From Cephalopachus bancanus (lineage: Eukaryota; Chordata; Mammalia; Primates; Tarsiidae), in the NCBI GenBank assembly GCA_027257055.1, contig JAPVLO010000403.1, positions 868,001-932,000 of the forward strand: a stretch of DNA of 64,000 bases, written 5' to 3'. Under the pieces are notes generated by a model. It worked only from the letters and a program-made list of their open reading frames with translations. It was not told where the DNA came from and did not search any database. Positions 54,158-64,000 of this stretch are shown here, piece after piece (within the stretch, counting starts at the first letter, position 1; every line of letters starts with the position of its first letter). Position numbers and translations under genes: made by a program.

Positions 54158-54439
54158 GCCCGGTGCAGTGGCTCAAGCCTGTAATCCCAGCACTTTGGGA
54201 GGCCAAGGCGAGAGGATTTCCTGAGTCCAGGGGTTCGAGAACAGCCTGGGCAAATTGGTGAGACCTCATCTCTACAATAAAGCAAAAAATTAGCTGGGCA
54301 TGGTGGTGCACGCCTATCGTTCCAGCTACTTGGAAGGCTGAGGTTAAAGGATCGCCTGAGCCCAGCAGGTCAAAGGCCGTGAGCATGCCACTGCACTACA
54401 GCCTGGGTGACAGAGTGAGACTTCAACTCAAAAAGAAAA
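54158..54439 (+). repeat. Alu with 17-bp TSD (15 of 17 match)
   Basis: GCCCGGTGCAGTGGCTC start. AAAGATACTTAAGCTTG (54141-54157) corresponds to AAAGATACACGAGCTTG (54440-54456). Confidence 0.93.
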
Positions 54440-54489
54440 AAAGATACACGAGCTTGTATACACATAGTGTTAATATATACCTAGGAAAA

Positions 54490-54580
54490 ATTTGATATAT
54501 ATTATATATGTATATATGTTTTATATATATATGTTATTTATATATATAATATATTGTTATATATATTATATACATACAAC
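54490..54580. repeat. AT-rich (TATA)n low complexity
   Basis: Alternating TA blocks, self-complementary. Confidence 0.9.
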
Positions 54581-54629
54581 TATCTTTGGGGATGGATTAT
54601 GATTGGTTTTCATGTACTAACCTATATAT

Positions 54630-55565
54630 TTTTTCTTTTTAAAATTGTGGCAAAATATGCATAACATAACATTTACCAGTGTAGCCATTTTTAAGTGTAC
54701 AGCTCAGTGGTACTAAGTACATGCATAATGTTGTGCATCCATCTTTTCATCTTGTAAAACTGAAACTCTCTACCCTTTAAGCCAGAACTCTCCATTTCCT
54801 CTTGCCCCCAGCCCCTGGCAACCACCATTCTACTTTCTGTTGCTATGATTTTCACTACTCTAAGTACCTCACGTAAGTAGAATCATAAAGCATTTGCCTT
54901 TCTGTGACTGGCTTACTTCATTAGCATAACATTCATAAGATTCATTCATGTTGTAGCATATTGCAGAATTTCATTCCTTTTTAAGGCTGAATAATATTCT
55001 ATTGTATGAATATACTACATTTTACTTATTCATTCATACACTGATAGACACTTGGGTTGCTTCCACGTTTTAGCTCTTGTGAATAATGCTGCTATGAACA
55101 TGGGTGTGCAAATATCTGAGACCCTATTTTCAATTCTTTTGGGTATACACGCAAAAGCAAAATTGCTGGATTGCATGATAATTATATTTTTTAACTTTTT
55201 GAGGAACTACCATACTGTTTCCACAGTGGCGACACCATTTTACATTCCCACCAACAGTACACAATTCCTTTGCATCCTCACCAACAATTTCTGCTTTTTC
55301 TAAAATATTTTTTTCTTGACGCTGATTTTGATAGATATTTTCTGCTTTTTTTGAGAGTAGCCACCCTAATGGGTGTGAGGTGTTACTTCATTGTGGTTTT
55401 AATTTGCATTTTGCTAATGCTTGGTGATGTTGAGTTTGTTTGTTTGTTTTTCTCATGTCCTTATTGGCCATTTGTATATCTTCTTGGCCAGTTGAGTATC
55501 TTCCTTGAGAAATATCTGTTTCACATTTCTCATTTTTGAGTTTGGATTTTTTTGTTGTTGACTTT
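54630..55565 (-). repeat. L1M-type 3' end and ORF2 fragment, antisense
   Basis: GGCAAAATATGCATAACATAAC, TACAGCTCAGTGGTACTAAG, TGAATAATATTCTATTGTATG, in the same order as the fragment at 48450. Confidence 0.85.
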
Positions 55566-55576
55566 TAGGCATTCTC

Positions 55577-55808
55577 TGTGCAGGATGAGTATTCCTTATC
55601 CAAAATGCTTGGGACCAGAAATGTTTTAGATTTTACATGTTTTGGGATTTCAGGCTATTTGCATTCGATGACTGAGCATCCCAAATCCCGAAAATTCAGA
55701 ATCTGAAGTGCTCCAATGAACATTTCCTTTGGGTGTCATATCAGTGCTCAAAAAGTTTTATGGATTGGAGCATTCTAGATTTTTACATTAGGGATGTCCA
55801 ACCTGTAT
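55577..55808. mobile_element. Short DNA transposon (Tigger/MER-type) with inverted ends
   Basis: It starts GCAGGATGAGTATTCCTTATCC and ends CATTAGGGATGTCCAACCTGT. The ends are inverted copies of each other. The interior includes GAGCATCCCAAATCCCGAAAA. Confidence 0.7.
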
Positions 55809-55974
55809 AGGTTATACATCTTTGCATAATTTGAGTTTAAAATATTTCAAGTATTTTTCCATGGTATTTTATTACAAGCCTACTGAAAAATTCTAAGAGT
55901 GATACTGTGAATATTGTTTTACTCTTCTTTTGGATCCCCCCAATTGTTAGTATTTTGCTACATTTACTTGTCCC

Positions 55975-56455
55975 TTCCTTTTTCTACCTTTTTTTCTCTT
56001 TATTAGGGTTAAGTACACAAATGTTTATTATGCAGGTACCCTTGTTGATAAAGTGTGCCCACCCCCTGGCAGTTTCCCACTACTACCAATCCCACCACCC
56101 CACCCCCACCCCCAGCAGTTTCCCACTACTGCCAGTCCTTTCCTTATAGTATTATAATTGCTCAAGATCTGCTTATGAGTGAGAACATGTGATACTCGGT
56201 TCTTTTTTTCTGTGATAGATCACTCAGTATTATAGACTCTAAGTTCATCCAAGTTGCTGCAAAGTTCATAATTTTGTCCTTCTTTATGGCTGCGTAATAT
56301 TCCATTGTGTATATGTACCACTTTTTTTTTATTCAGTCCTCTTTCGATGGACATCACGGTTGGTTCCATGTTTTTGCTATTGTGAATAATGCTGTAGTAA
56401 ACATGCATGTGCAGGTATCTTTTTCACAGAGTGATTCGAGTTCCTCAGGGTATAT
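55975..56455 (-). repeat. L1 3' end (3' UTR plus ORF2 tail), antisense
   Basis: GTTAAGTACACAAATGTTTATTATGCAGGTACCC, a repeated GTTTCCCACTACT block, then ORF2 tail GCGTAATATTCCATTGTGTATATGTACC. Confidence 0.85.
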
Positions 56456-56620
56456 TGCAAGTGCTATTATTATCCCTTTCTACAGTCATAAACTGAAGAA
56501 AATCCAGAAGAGTTGGATGACTTGCACAAGGCCACATCCATGGTGGGGTGAAGACAAACCTAGGAAGTCTGGCTCCTGTGCCCGTGACTTCACCACCATC
56601 CACGGATATGTCCTGTGAGG
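56456..56620. repeat. MIR-like relic
   Basis: AACTGAAGAAAATCCAGAAGAG and GACTTGCACAAGGCCACATCC. Confidence 0.5.
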
Positions 56621-56661
56621 AGCCCTCCACAGAATTAGGGGGAATGGCTGAAAGTTAAAGG

Positions 56662-56945
56662 GACCAGGTTCGGTGGCTCATGCCTGCAATCCCAGCACTA
56701 CGGGAGGCGAAGGCAAGAGGTTGCCTGAACTCAGGGACTCAAGACCAGCCTGAGCAACAAGGCAAGACCTTGTCTCTACAAAAAAATCAGCCGAACATGG
56801 TGGCGCATGCCTGTGGTTCCACCTACTTGGAAAGCTAAGGCAGAATGATTGCCAGAGCCCAGCAGGTCAAGGCTGTGGTGGCCGCAAGCAAGTCACTGCA
56901 CTCCAACCTGGGTGAGTGAGACTCCAGCTCAAAAAAAAAAAAAAA
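56662..56945 (+). repeat. Alu, first of an adjacent pair
   Basis: GACCAGGTTCGGTGGCTCATG start, ending CTCCAGCTC plus poly-A. AAGTTAAAGG precedes it (56652-56661). Confidence 0.9.
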
Positions 56946-56950
56946 GAAAG

Positions 56951-57238
56951 CGCCGGGCTCAGTGGCTCAGCCTGTAATCCCGCGCCTTTGGGAGGCTGAG
57001 GTGAGTGGATTGCCTGAGCCCACGGGTTCGAGACCCGCCTGGGCAACTTGGCGAGACCTCATCTCTACAATAAATCAAAATTTATCCGGGCGTGGTAGCG
57101 CATGCCTGTAGTTCTGGCTACTTGGAAGGCTGAGGCGGAAGGATCGCCGGGGCCCAGCAGGTTGAGTCTGTGGTGGCCGGGAGTGGCCACTGCACTCCAG
57201 TCTGGGTGACAGAGTGAGACTCCAACTCAAAAAAAAGT
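56951..57238 (+). repeat. Young lineage-subtype Alu, second of the pair
   Basis: GCCGGGCTCAGTGGCTCAGC, TAATCCCGCGCCTTTGGGAG, CGTGGTAGCGCATGCC, TCCAACTC plus poly-A. AAGTTAAAGG follows (57239-57248). Confidence 0.92.
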
Positions 57239-57479
57239 AAGTTAAAGGAAGGCAGGTCTGAAGGCAGCATGAGGAAGAATTTTTAAAAAACTGGAGGTGT
57301 TCAACAAGGAATACTAGGTAGATACTTTGGGTGGTAGTGAGTTACACACCACTAGAGAGATTCAAGCAGAGGATGCAAGAGGTATTACCTAGAGCAGATA
57401 GCAAGGAGTATTCCTGCTCCTGCAGCACCTAGGAACTTGTCAGAAATACAACTTCTTGAACACCATCCTCCCAGACCTA

Positions 57480-57729
57480 CTTTTTTTTTTTAAGGTGAAG
57501 TCTCACTCTGTCACCCAGGCTGGAGTGCAGTGGCATGCTCACGGCCACCCCAGCATTGATCCTTCTGCCACAGCTTTCCAAGTAGCTGAAACTACAAGCA
57601 CGCTCTACCATATCCAGCTAATTTTTTTTTCTTTTATTGTAAAGACAAGGTCTCACCAAGTTGCCTGGGATGGTCTCGTCTCGGCCTCCCAGAGTGCTGG
57701 GATTACAGGCTGAGCCACCAAGCCTGGCC
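57480..57729 (-). repeat. Alu within MER5A (first)
   Basis: Poly-T, AGGTGAAGTCTCACTCTG, ending CACCAAGCCTGGCC. Confidence 0.9.
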
Positions 57730-57738
57730 CCAGACCTA

Positions 57739-58027
57739 TTTTTTTTTTATTTGAATTGGAGACTCACTCTGTCACCCAGGATGAAGTTCACCACAGCCTT
57801 AGCCTCCTTCGACCTCCTGGGCACAGGCAATCCTTCTTCCTTGGCCTCCTGAGTAACTGAGACTGCAGGCGTGCACTGCTATGCTTGGCTAATTTTTAAA
57901 AATTTGTTGTCGAGACGAGATCTTGCTATGTTGCCCTGGCTGGTCTCAAATTTCTGGGCTCAAGCAATCTTCCTGCCTTGGCCTCTCAAATTGCTGAGAT
58001 AATAGACATGAACCACCATGCCTGGCC
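57739..58027 (-). repeat. Alu within MER5A (second)
   Basis: T8, GAATTGGAGACTCACTCTG, ending CACCATGCCTGGCC. Confidence 0.9.
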
Positions 58028-58523
58028 CCTCAGACCTACTGAATCAGGAACTCTGCGGCTGGGCCAGACCATCTGTATTTTACAAACTGCACTCCTGGTG
58101 ATTCTGATATACAGTCAAGCTTGAGAACCACTGACATAGAAGTTTCTGCACACTTCCAGGAAATGGACTAGTAGACTGCTGCAGTCCCTTCCATTTCTGA
58201 AACCCCACAATTCTACAGAAGTAAAATAAAAATATAATTTAACATTCACCCTTTTTAAAAAAATGTTAGGCACTTGCTATGAGTATCTTGAAAATAATAC
58301 ATCAGTTGCTAAATTGCATAACTTGACTCAGGTACCTCAGACATTCAAAGGCCCACACAGACAAATGGTGATGACCAGGAGGCAGTCTATATTCCAGCTA
58401 CCTCATTGCTTCATTGGTTTCTAAACAGGCCCCATGTGTCTTTACTCCTTGTTCATCTTGTTCCTCCAGCCTTGCCTTTTGAAAGCCCACCCTCTTTGAA
58501 AGCTCTATTCAGATGTTGCGTCA

Positions 58524-59122
58524 CTGTTTCTGTGATAAATCACTGGTATGACAGACTCCAAATCCATCCAATTTGCTGCAAAGTTCATATATTTGTCCTT
58601 CTTTATGGTTGCATAATATTCTATTGTGTATATGTACCATATTTTTTTTTATCCAGTCCAGCTTCGATGGGCAACATGGTTGGTACCATGTTTTTGCTAT
58701 TGTGAATAGAGCTGCAACAAACATCCGTGTGCAGGTATCTTTTTTGTAGAATGATTTGAGTTCCTCCAGGTATATTCCCAATAGGGGAATTGCTGGGTCA
58801 TATGGAAGGTCAATTTCTAGTTCCTTCAGAAATTGCCACACTGTCTTCCAAAGAGGTTGCATTAGTCTGCATTCCCGTTCCATATGTTCTCACTCATAAG
58901 GTGACCTTGAACAATTATAATGCTGTAAGAAAGCAATTGGCAGTAGCAGAAAACTGTCAGAGGAGGCGGGGTGGGACTGGCAGTTGGGGGAAACTGCTAG
59001 GGGAGGGCGGAGCGTATCTCATCAACAAGGGTACCTGCATCAATGTTTGTATACCTAACCCTGAATTGTACCCCACATCTTTATAATAAATAATTAATTA
59101 AAAATAAAAATAAAAGAAATAC
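58524..59122. mobile_element. 5'-inverted L1 insertion (twin-priming structure)
   Basis: 58524-58880 is the ORF2 C-terminal region on the minus strand (KTVWQFLKELEIDLPYDPAI, then PLLGIYLEELKSFYKKDTCT readable). 58881-59122 is the following 3' UTR and A-rich tail on the plus strand (ATGTTCTCACTCATAAGG...). AGATGTTGCGTCA (58511-58523) and AAATGTTACATCA (59123-59135) are the flanking duplication. Confidence 0.85.
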
Positions 59123-59135
59123 AAATGTTACATCA

Positions 59136-60690
59136 TCCACGTAGAGGGCCTAACGATGTCTGGCTCATAGGGAAGTCTCGCTTCCTTCCTCCCATGCTCC
59201 CTCCTTCTTGGGTTTTCTCTTACTCCTAGGTTACTTTTAGCTCCTGTGCACTCTGCCCTGTCTCACGGGGATGCAGGCCTCTCGCTGCAGTGTGGTCTCC
59301 TTGGGAGAAGGCCCCGCTCAGTGCCCATGATCAACCCCACAGTGCCCATGATCACACTCCACAATAACATTCAGTGAGGAGTGATCAAAAGCAGCATTTT
59401 AAGAAAATTACGCATGCAACTGTTTGCAGGATAGGCAGACACTGCATGGCTGGTGAGAGGAAGACCACTGTGATTCAGTTTTGAGCTGAGAGGTCTTTGC
59501 AGAACTTTGAGGTTTTTGCAATAACCGGTATGAACCTGTGTGTCTGCCAGTACTCGGGGCCCCACCCTCACACATCCACAGCCCTGGTTATCTTTAACTT
59601 CTCTCAGTGTTCATAATATTCATTGTTTTATGGCTCCTGGATGCCGAGAAATGCTGAATGCCCCCATAGCCAACATTTTGAAGGTATCCCGCAGAGCCAA
59701 GCATGGGCAAGTCCCCCATTTTAGGGAGCAGAGAGGTCATATTTTTTCACCACTTTCACCTTATTTGCTAATAAGGATACTGGAATACCAGAGATACCAG
59801 GCCCAGTTCAGCAGTTCACGTCCGTGGGGCCAGATGTCCTGTGGGCTGTGGTGGATTGGTGTGTCTAGGATGGTGGCGAGAGACACGTAGACGGAGTAAG
59901 AGACCTGTAACTTGCCAGCATGGGTTCCCATCCCCAAGCTCTCGGAATGGACATTCTGCAGTGAAAGCAGAACACTGTGATGGATGAAGAAATGTTCCCA
60001 ATGTCTGTCTCATCAGACGATGGCTTCGGTAGGGCCAACTGGGAGTGCTGAAACCCCAGAGCACTTTACTGTGCTTAGGACCACAGAGCACTACAGTAAA
60101 AGGAATAACAAGGTTGAAAGTGGCTCTGGATTAGTCCTGAAAAATTCCCCTCAACCTTCCCTCTACCCTTGAGCTGGGTAGTCCAGCACCAGTTGGCAAT
60201 CATGCCATATGATCCCTGGTGTGCTGGGTTCTCTGGCACTGGACCTGGACCAGCCGTGCAGGACTTAGAGCCCAAGTCTTCTAATTCTCAGACCAATGTG
60301 CTCACCATCTGATCACAAAAAACACACCCTAGAATTTAGGAATACTCATTGCAATCTCGCCAGCTGTCACTGACCAGGGAGGAACAGAACGGAATAGAAA
60401 TGGGCAGGGAGATAAGGTCAGTCATCCATCCTGTCACCCCCACGTGTAGGATCATTTTGGCTGCCCCACTGCCCATCTCCCCCACATGCCACCCCCTCAC
60501 TCCGGCCTCCTTGACAGCTCCCTGCCTTTCCCCCCTTCAGCCCGGGGCAGCTCTGTTCCCTGTCCCACTCCTAAGCAAAACCTCTCAGGAAAAGACTTGA
60601 GGCACAGTCTGTCCTTTATCTTCTAGTTATTCTATTTCAGTCCTTTCCTTATTATGAATTATCAAGTAAAAAATCTTTGTCCCCCAAAGA
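59136..60690. other. Intergenic unique DNA
   Basis: Open frames of up to 116 codons without recognisable content. No repeat recognised. Confidence 0.5.
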
Positions 60691-60696
60691 AAAAAA

Positions 60697-60979
60697 CATT
60701 TTTTTTTTCTTTTTTAGTTGGAGGCCCAGGCTGGAGGGCAGTGGCATGATCGTGGCTCACTGCAGCCTCGACCTCCTGGACTCAGTTGATTCCTCCGCCT
60801 CAGCCTCCCAAGTAGCTGGGACTACAGGTGCCCACCACCACACCCAGCTAGTTTTTTTTTGTAGAAACAAGGCCTTGCTATGTTGCCTAGGCTGGTCTCA
60901 AAATCTTAGGCTCAAGCAGTCCTCCTGTCTCAGCCTCCCAGAGTGCTGGGATTATAGGCATGAGCCACCACACCCGGGC
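60697..60979 (-). repeat. Alu
   Basis: Poly-T, GTTGGAGGCCCAGGCTGG (part of the standard TCTCACTCTGT block missing), ending CACCACACCCGGGC. Confidence 0.88.
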
Positions 60980-61039
60980 AAAAAACACTTTTAACGTGTG
61001 GTTTTTCTCAACCCACCCAGCACCTTAATCGATTTCTAA

Positions 61040-61145
61040 CACACAAAAAGAAAAAAGAGAAAAAGGAAGAGGAAAAAGAGAAAGAAGTGGAGGAGGAGGT
61101 ACAGAGGGGAAAAGAAAAAAAACCCACAGTGGAAGAAAAAGGGGT
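61040..61145. repeat. Purine-rich (AAG/GGA) low-complexity tract
   Basis: Almost only A and G for about 100 bp. Confidence 0.85.
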
Positions 61146-61149
61146 AGGA

Positions 61150-62425
61150 AGACCTCTGACTGCTAAAAACCCATTCTGTGGTTTTCAAAGACCAGATATA
61201 ACAGCCTTGAAGGCATGAGCAATGATGAAAGTGTAAGATGGGGTTTTAACAAGAGCAAAGAGCAACTTAGGAGCTGAGAGCTCATTCACCGTGAACCGCA
61301 GTCTGAGAACAAGAAAGAACTTCTGTCCTGAGGTAAAGGGGCCTGTGTGGGGACCTGGGGTCCAGGAGGAGGGATGGGGTGGTTGACAGAACTGCCCAGG
61401 TGAGGACAGGCTTTCTGTGAGGTCCCTGAGAAACCTGCTCCTTGAAGGGAAATGTCCTCTGTCCCTAGGAGCCTGGGGAAGAGAAGACTACTCATGCCAG
61501 CCAGACCAGTTTGCTCACTCTCAGAGATCCTGGCCCTATTCTGACATTCCCCAAATGGGAAAGGAGCTTTACCTGACAGAGCTTAAATCCCTTTGCTGTT
61601 CTAAATTCTCCAGGATACTTTCTTTTGCTCAGTGCACTGGGGTGGGGGAGGAGTAAAAGACAAAGTATCATTTTTATAAATACAAAGGAGATGAAGAATT
61701 ACTGGAGGAAAGTTACCAAGGTTTAGATCAACCCTCTGCCGCAGTCTTCAAAGCCCGGGCTGGGACAAGCCAGTAGGTTCCAAGAGCTTGGAGCCAGCTC
61801 TGCAGGGCACCTCTAGGGAAGTTCACCTCCCAGGTGGTGTGCTCTGAGGGTTACACAAACAAGGGAAGCTTCTAGACACTGGTATGTTTTTGGTAGTGTA
61901 AGCCTTGAAATTTCAGGGTTTAAAAAAACGGTTTAGAAATCGTTTTTTTCAAGTTCCAGAGTTATGTATTTCAGTGGGATGACCTGTAGCCTAAGAATCA
62001 CGAAACCTCAGTTTCCCTAGTTGCAAAGCGAGGTGCCTGGTCTGCAGGAATTCTTAACTGCAGGTCCATGGATTTCCAAGAGGTTCATGAATAGATTCAT
62101 TCATGGAATTTGTGCATTTGGGGGGAAATTACATCTCTGTTTTCACCAATCTGTAATTGAAAGTTAACATTTGCTTCAGTTATGCATATAGACAATGAAC
62201 CACAGTAGAATTTGCCACCAATAGAAATCAGATATTTTCAAATCTTATGGTTTTACAGCTTTCTCCAAATGTAATTTATATTCACCACTACTGCAAAATT
62301 ACGATGAGCATTAGGCCGATGCTAGATCTGAAGAGGCATATATGCTGCTCTATAATATGTGCTTGCTTCTAAAGTTCCCACAACTGTCTGATTTGTTTCC
62401 TTTGTTATTCTATGTATTTTATTTA
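61150..62425. other. Intergenic unique DNA
   Basis: No gene seen. Confidence 0.5.
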
Positions 62426-62429
62426 TTGT

Positions 62430-63212
<783 letters not shown>

Positions 63213-63214
63213 AT

Positions 63215-63501
63215 TTTTTATTTATTTATTTTTTTGAGTTGGAGTCTCACTTTGTCACCCAGGCTGGAAGGCACTGGAGCCTCAACCTACTGGGCTCAGA
63301 CAATCCTTCACCCTCAGCCTTCCAAGTAGCTGGAACTACAGGCATAGCCACCATGCCCAGCTAATTTTTTAAAACATTTATTGTAGAGACAAGGTCTCAC
63401 CAAGTTGCCCAGGCTGGTCGCAAACCCCTGCTCTCATGTAATTCTCTTGCCTCGGCCTCCCAAAGTGCTGGGACTACAGGTTTGAGCCACTGCGCCCGGC
63501 C
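63215..63501 (-). repeat. Alu
   Basis: (TTTA)n T-rich start, GTTGGAGTCTCACTTTGTC, ending CTGCGCCCGGCC. Confidence 0.9.
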
Positions 63502-63502
63502 T

Positions 63503-64000
63503 CAAGTTTTAAATGTTGCTTTGAGAAGGGGCTCCACGCTTTACCAGACCACCAAAGAAGCCACAGTACATTTACGCTAGGACTAAGAAGTCCTACTTTG
63601 GTGTGTTGAAGATGAGTCACAGCAGGAAGCTGGAGAACAACAGACATGTTCAAGGACCTCCTGGCTCCAACTTCTGTTTACTTATAATTATGGGTCTACT
63701 TTAACGTCTTTCAGATTGTGGAGATTGGACAAAAAGCCCCTGCACGGCGCAAATGAGAACTTACCCTTGGGCAAGTTTTGTGGGAGATTTGTAGACAGAG
63801 AGGTATTTGTGGAACTGAGAGTGCCTCTGAGAAGTTAGGTCTGGGTTTTGGTGGCAGTGAGAATGGAGTCTCTTTCTTACTATCTTGTCCTCATCAGCGA
63901 GAGTCCACACAACCCAGAAAATCTTGGGCAAAGCTTTATGTGCCCTTTAACCGTCACAACATTCCCATGAGGGAGTTTTAAACATGAGAGGAATGTGAGA
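63503..64000. other. Intergenic unique DNA at the right edge
   Basis: No gene recognised. CD160 is the expected next gene by human synteny, but no coding exon of it is visible. Confidence 0.5.

Larger units (their letters stand above)
57425..58135 (+). mobile_element. MER5A-type hAT element split by two Alus
   Basis: AGAAATACAACTTCTTGAACACC...CCCAGACCTAC on the left, then CAGACCTACTGAATCAGGAACTCTG...GAACCACTGACATAG on the right, read as one MER5A. Confidence 0.8.

Noticed and set aside
58521..58883. 120-codon frame resembling a reverse-transcriptase protein
   Set aside because: It is a real L1 ORF2 C-terminal fragment but not a gene. It is part of the 5'-inverted L1.
61012..61145. Lys/Glu-rich open stretch after a CCCACCCAG, looked like an exon
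   Set aside because: Purine-rich low complexity with no clear donor or protein match.

Overview
The window is nuclear DNA from a primate: spliced vertebrate genes with GT-AG introns, dozens of 7SL-derived dimeric Alu SINEs, L1 fragments, MIR and fossil DNA transposons. Every Alu I read looks AluJ-like or belongs to a CpG-rich subtype that is not the human AluS/AluY type and lacks the usual lemur/loris Alu features. Gene order (GPR89, PDZK1 convergent) matches human 1q21.1. A tarsier is the best guess for the source. That is an inference from the repeats, not a proof.

Layout. (1) 1-5.8 kb, + strand: the last four coding exons of GPR89 (Golgi pH regulator), with an L1-filled intron to the left. 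The 5' part of the gene lies off the left edge. (2) 6.4-41 kb, - strand: PDZK1 (NHERF3), a scaffold with four PDZ domains. Eight coding exons join into an open frame of 518 codons plus stop, ending in the PDZ ligand T-E-M. A probable non-coding first exon ends at 40908. The two genes converge, and their poly(A) signals are about 620 bp apart. (3) 41-64 kb: no intact gene recognised. Upstream of PDZK1 there is repeat-rich DNA with a decayed, still intron-containing two-exon copy of NCKAP1L (HEM1), three related L1 3' ends (one a textbook 5' inversion) and several Alu clusters that reuse one target site. In human the next gene on this side is CD160. I found none of its coding exons here.

Function. 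GPR89 is a multipass Golgi protein for luminal pH. PDZK1 clusters transporters (for example SR-BI, URAT1, NaPi-IIa) at kidney, gut and liver membranes. They are neighbours by position, and nothing in the sequence shows a shared pathway. The most informative findings are structural: an Alu-unique-Alu insertion bounded by one perfect 15-bp duplication (SINE transduction), a telomere-type repeat inside an Alu, the HEM1 copy, triple-TSD Alu tandems, and a pair of diverged copies of an unidentified sequence in PDZK1 intron 1.
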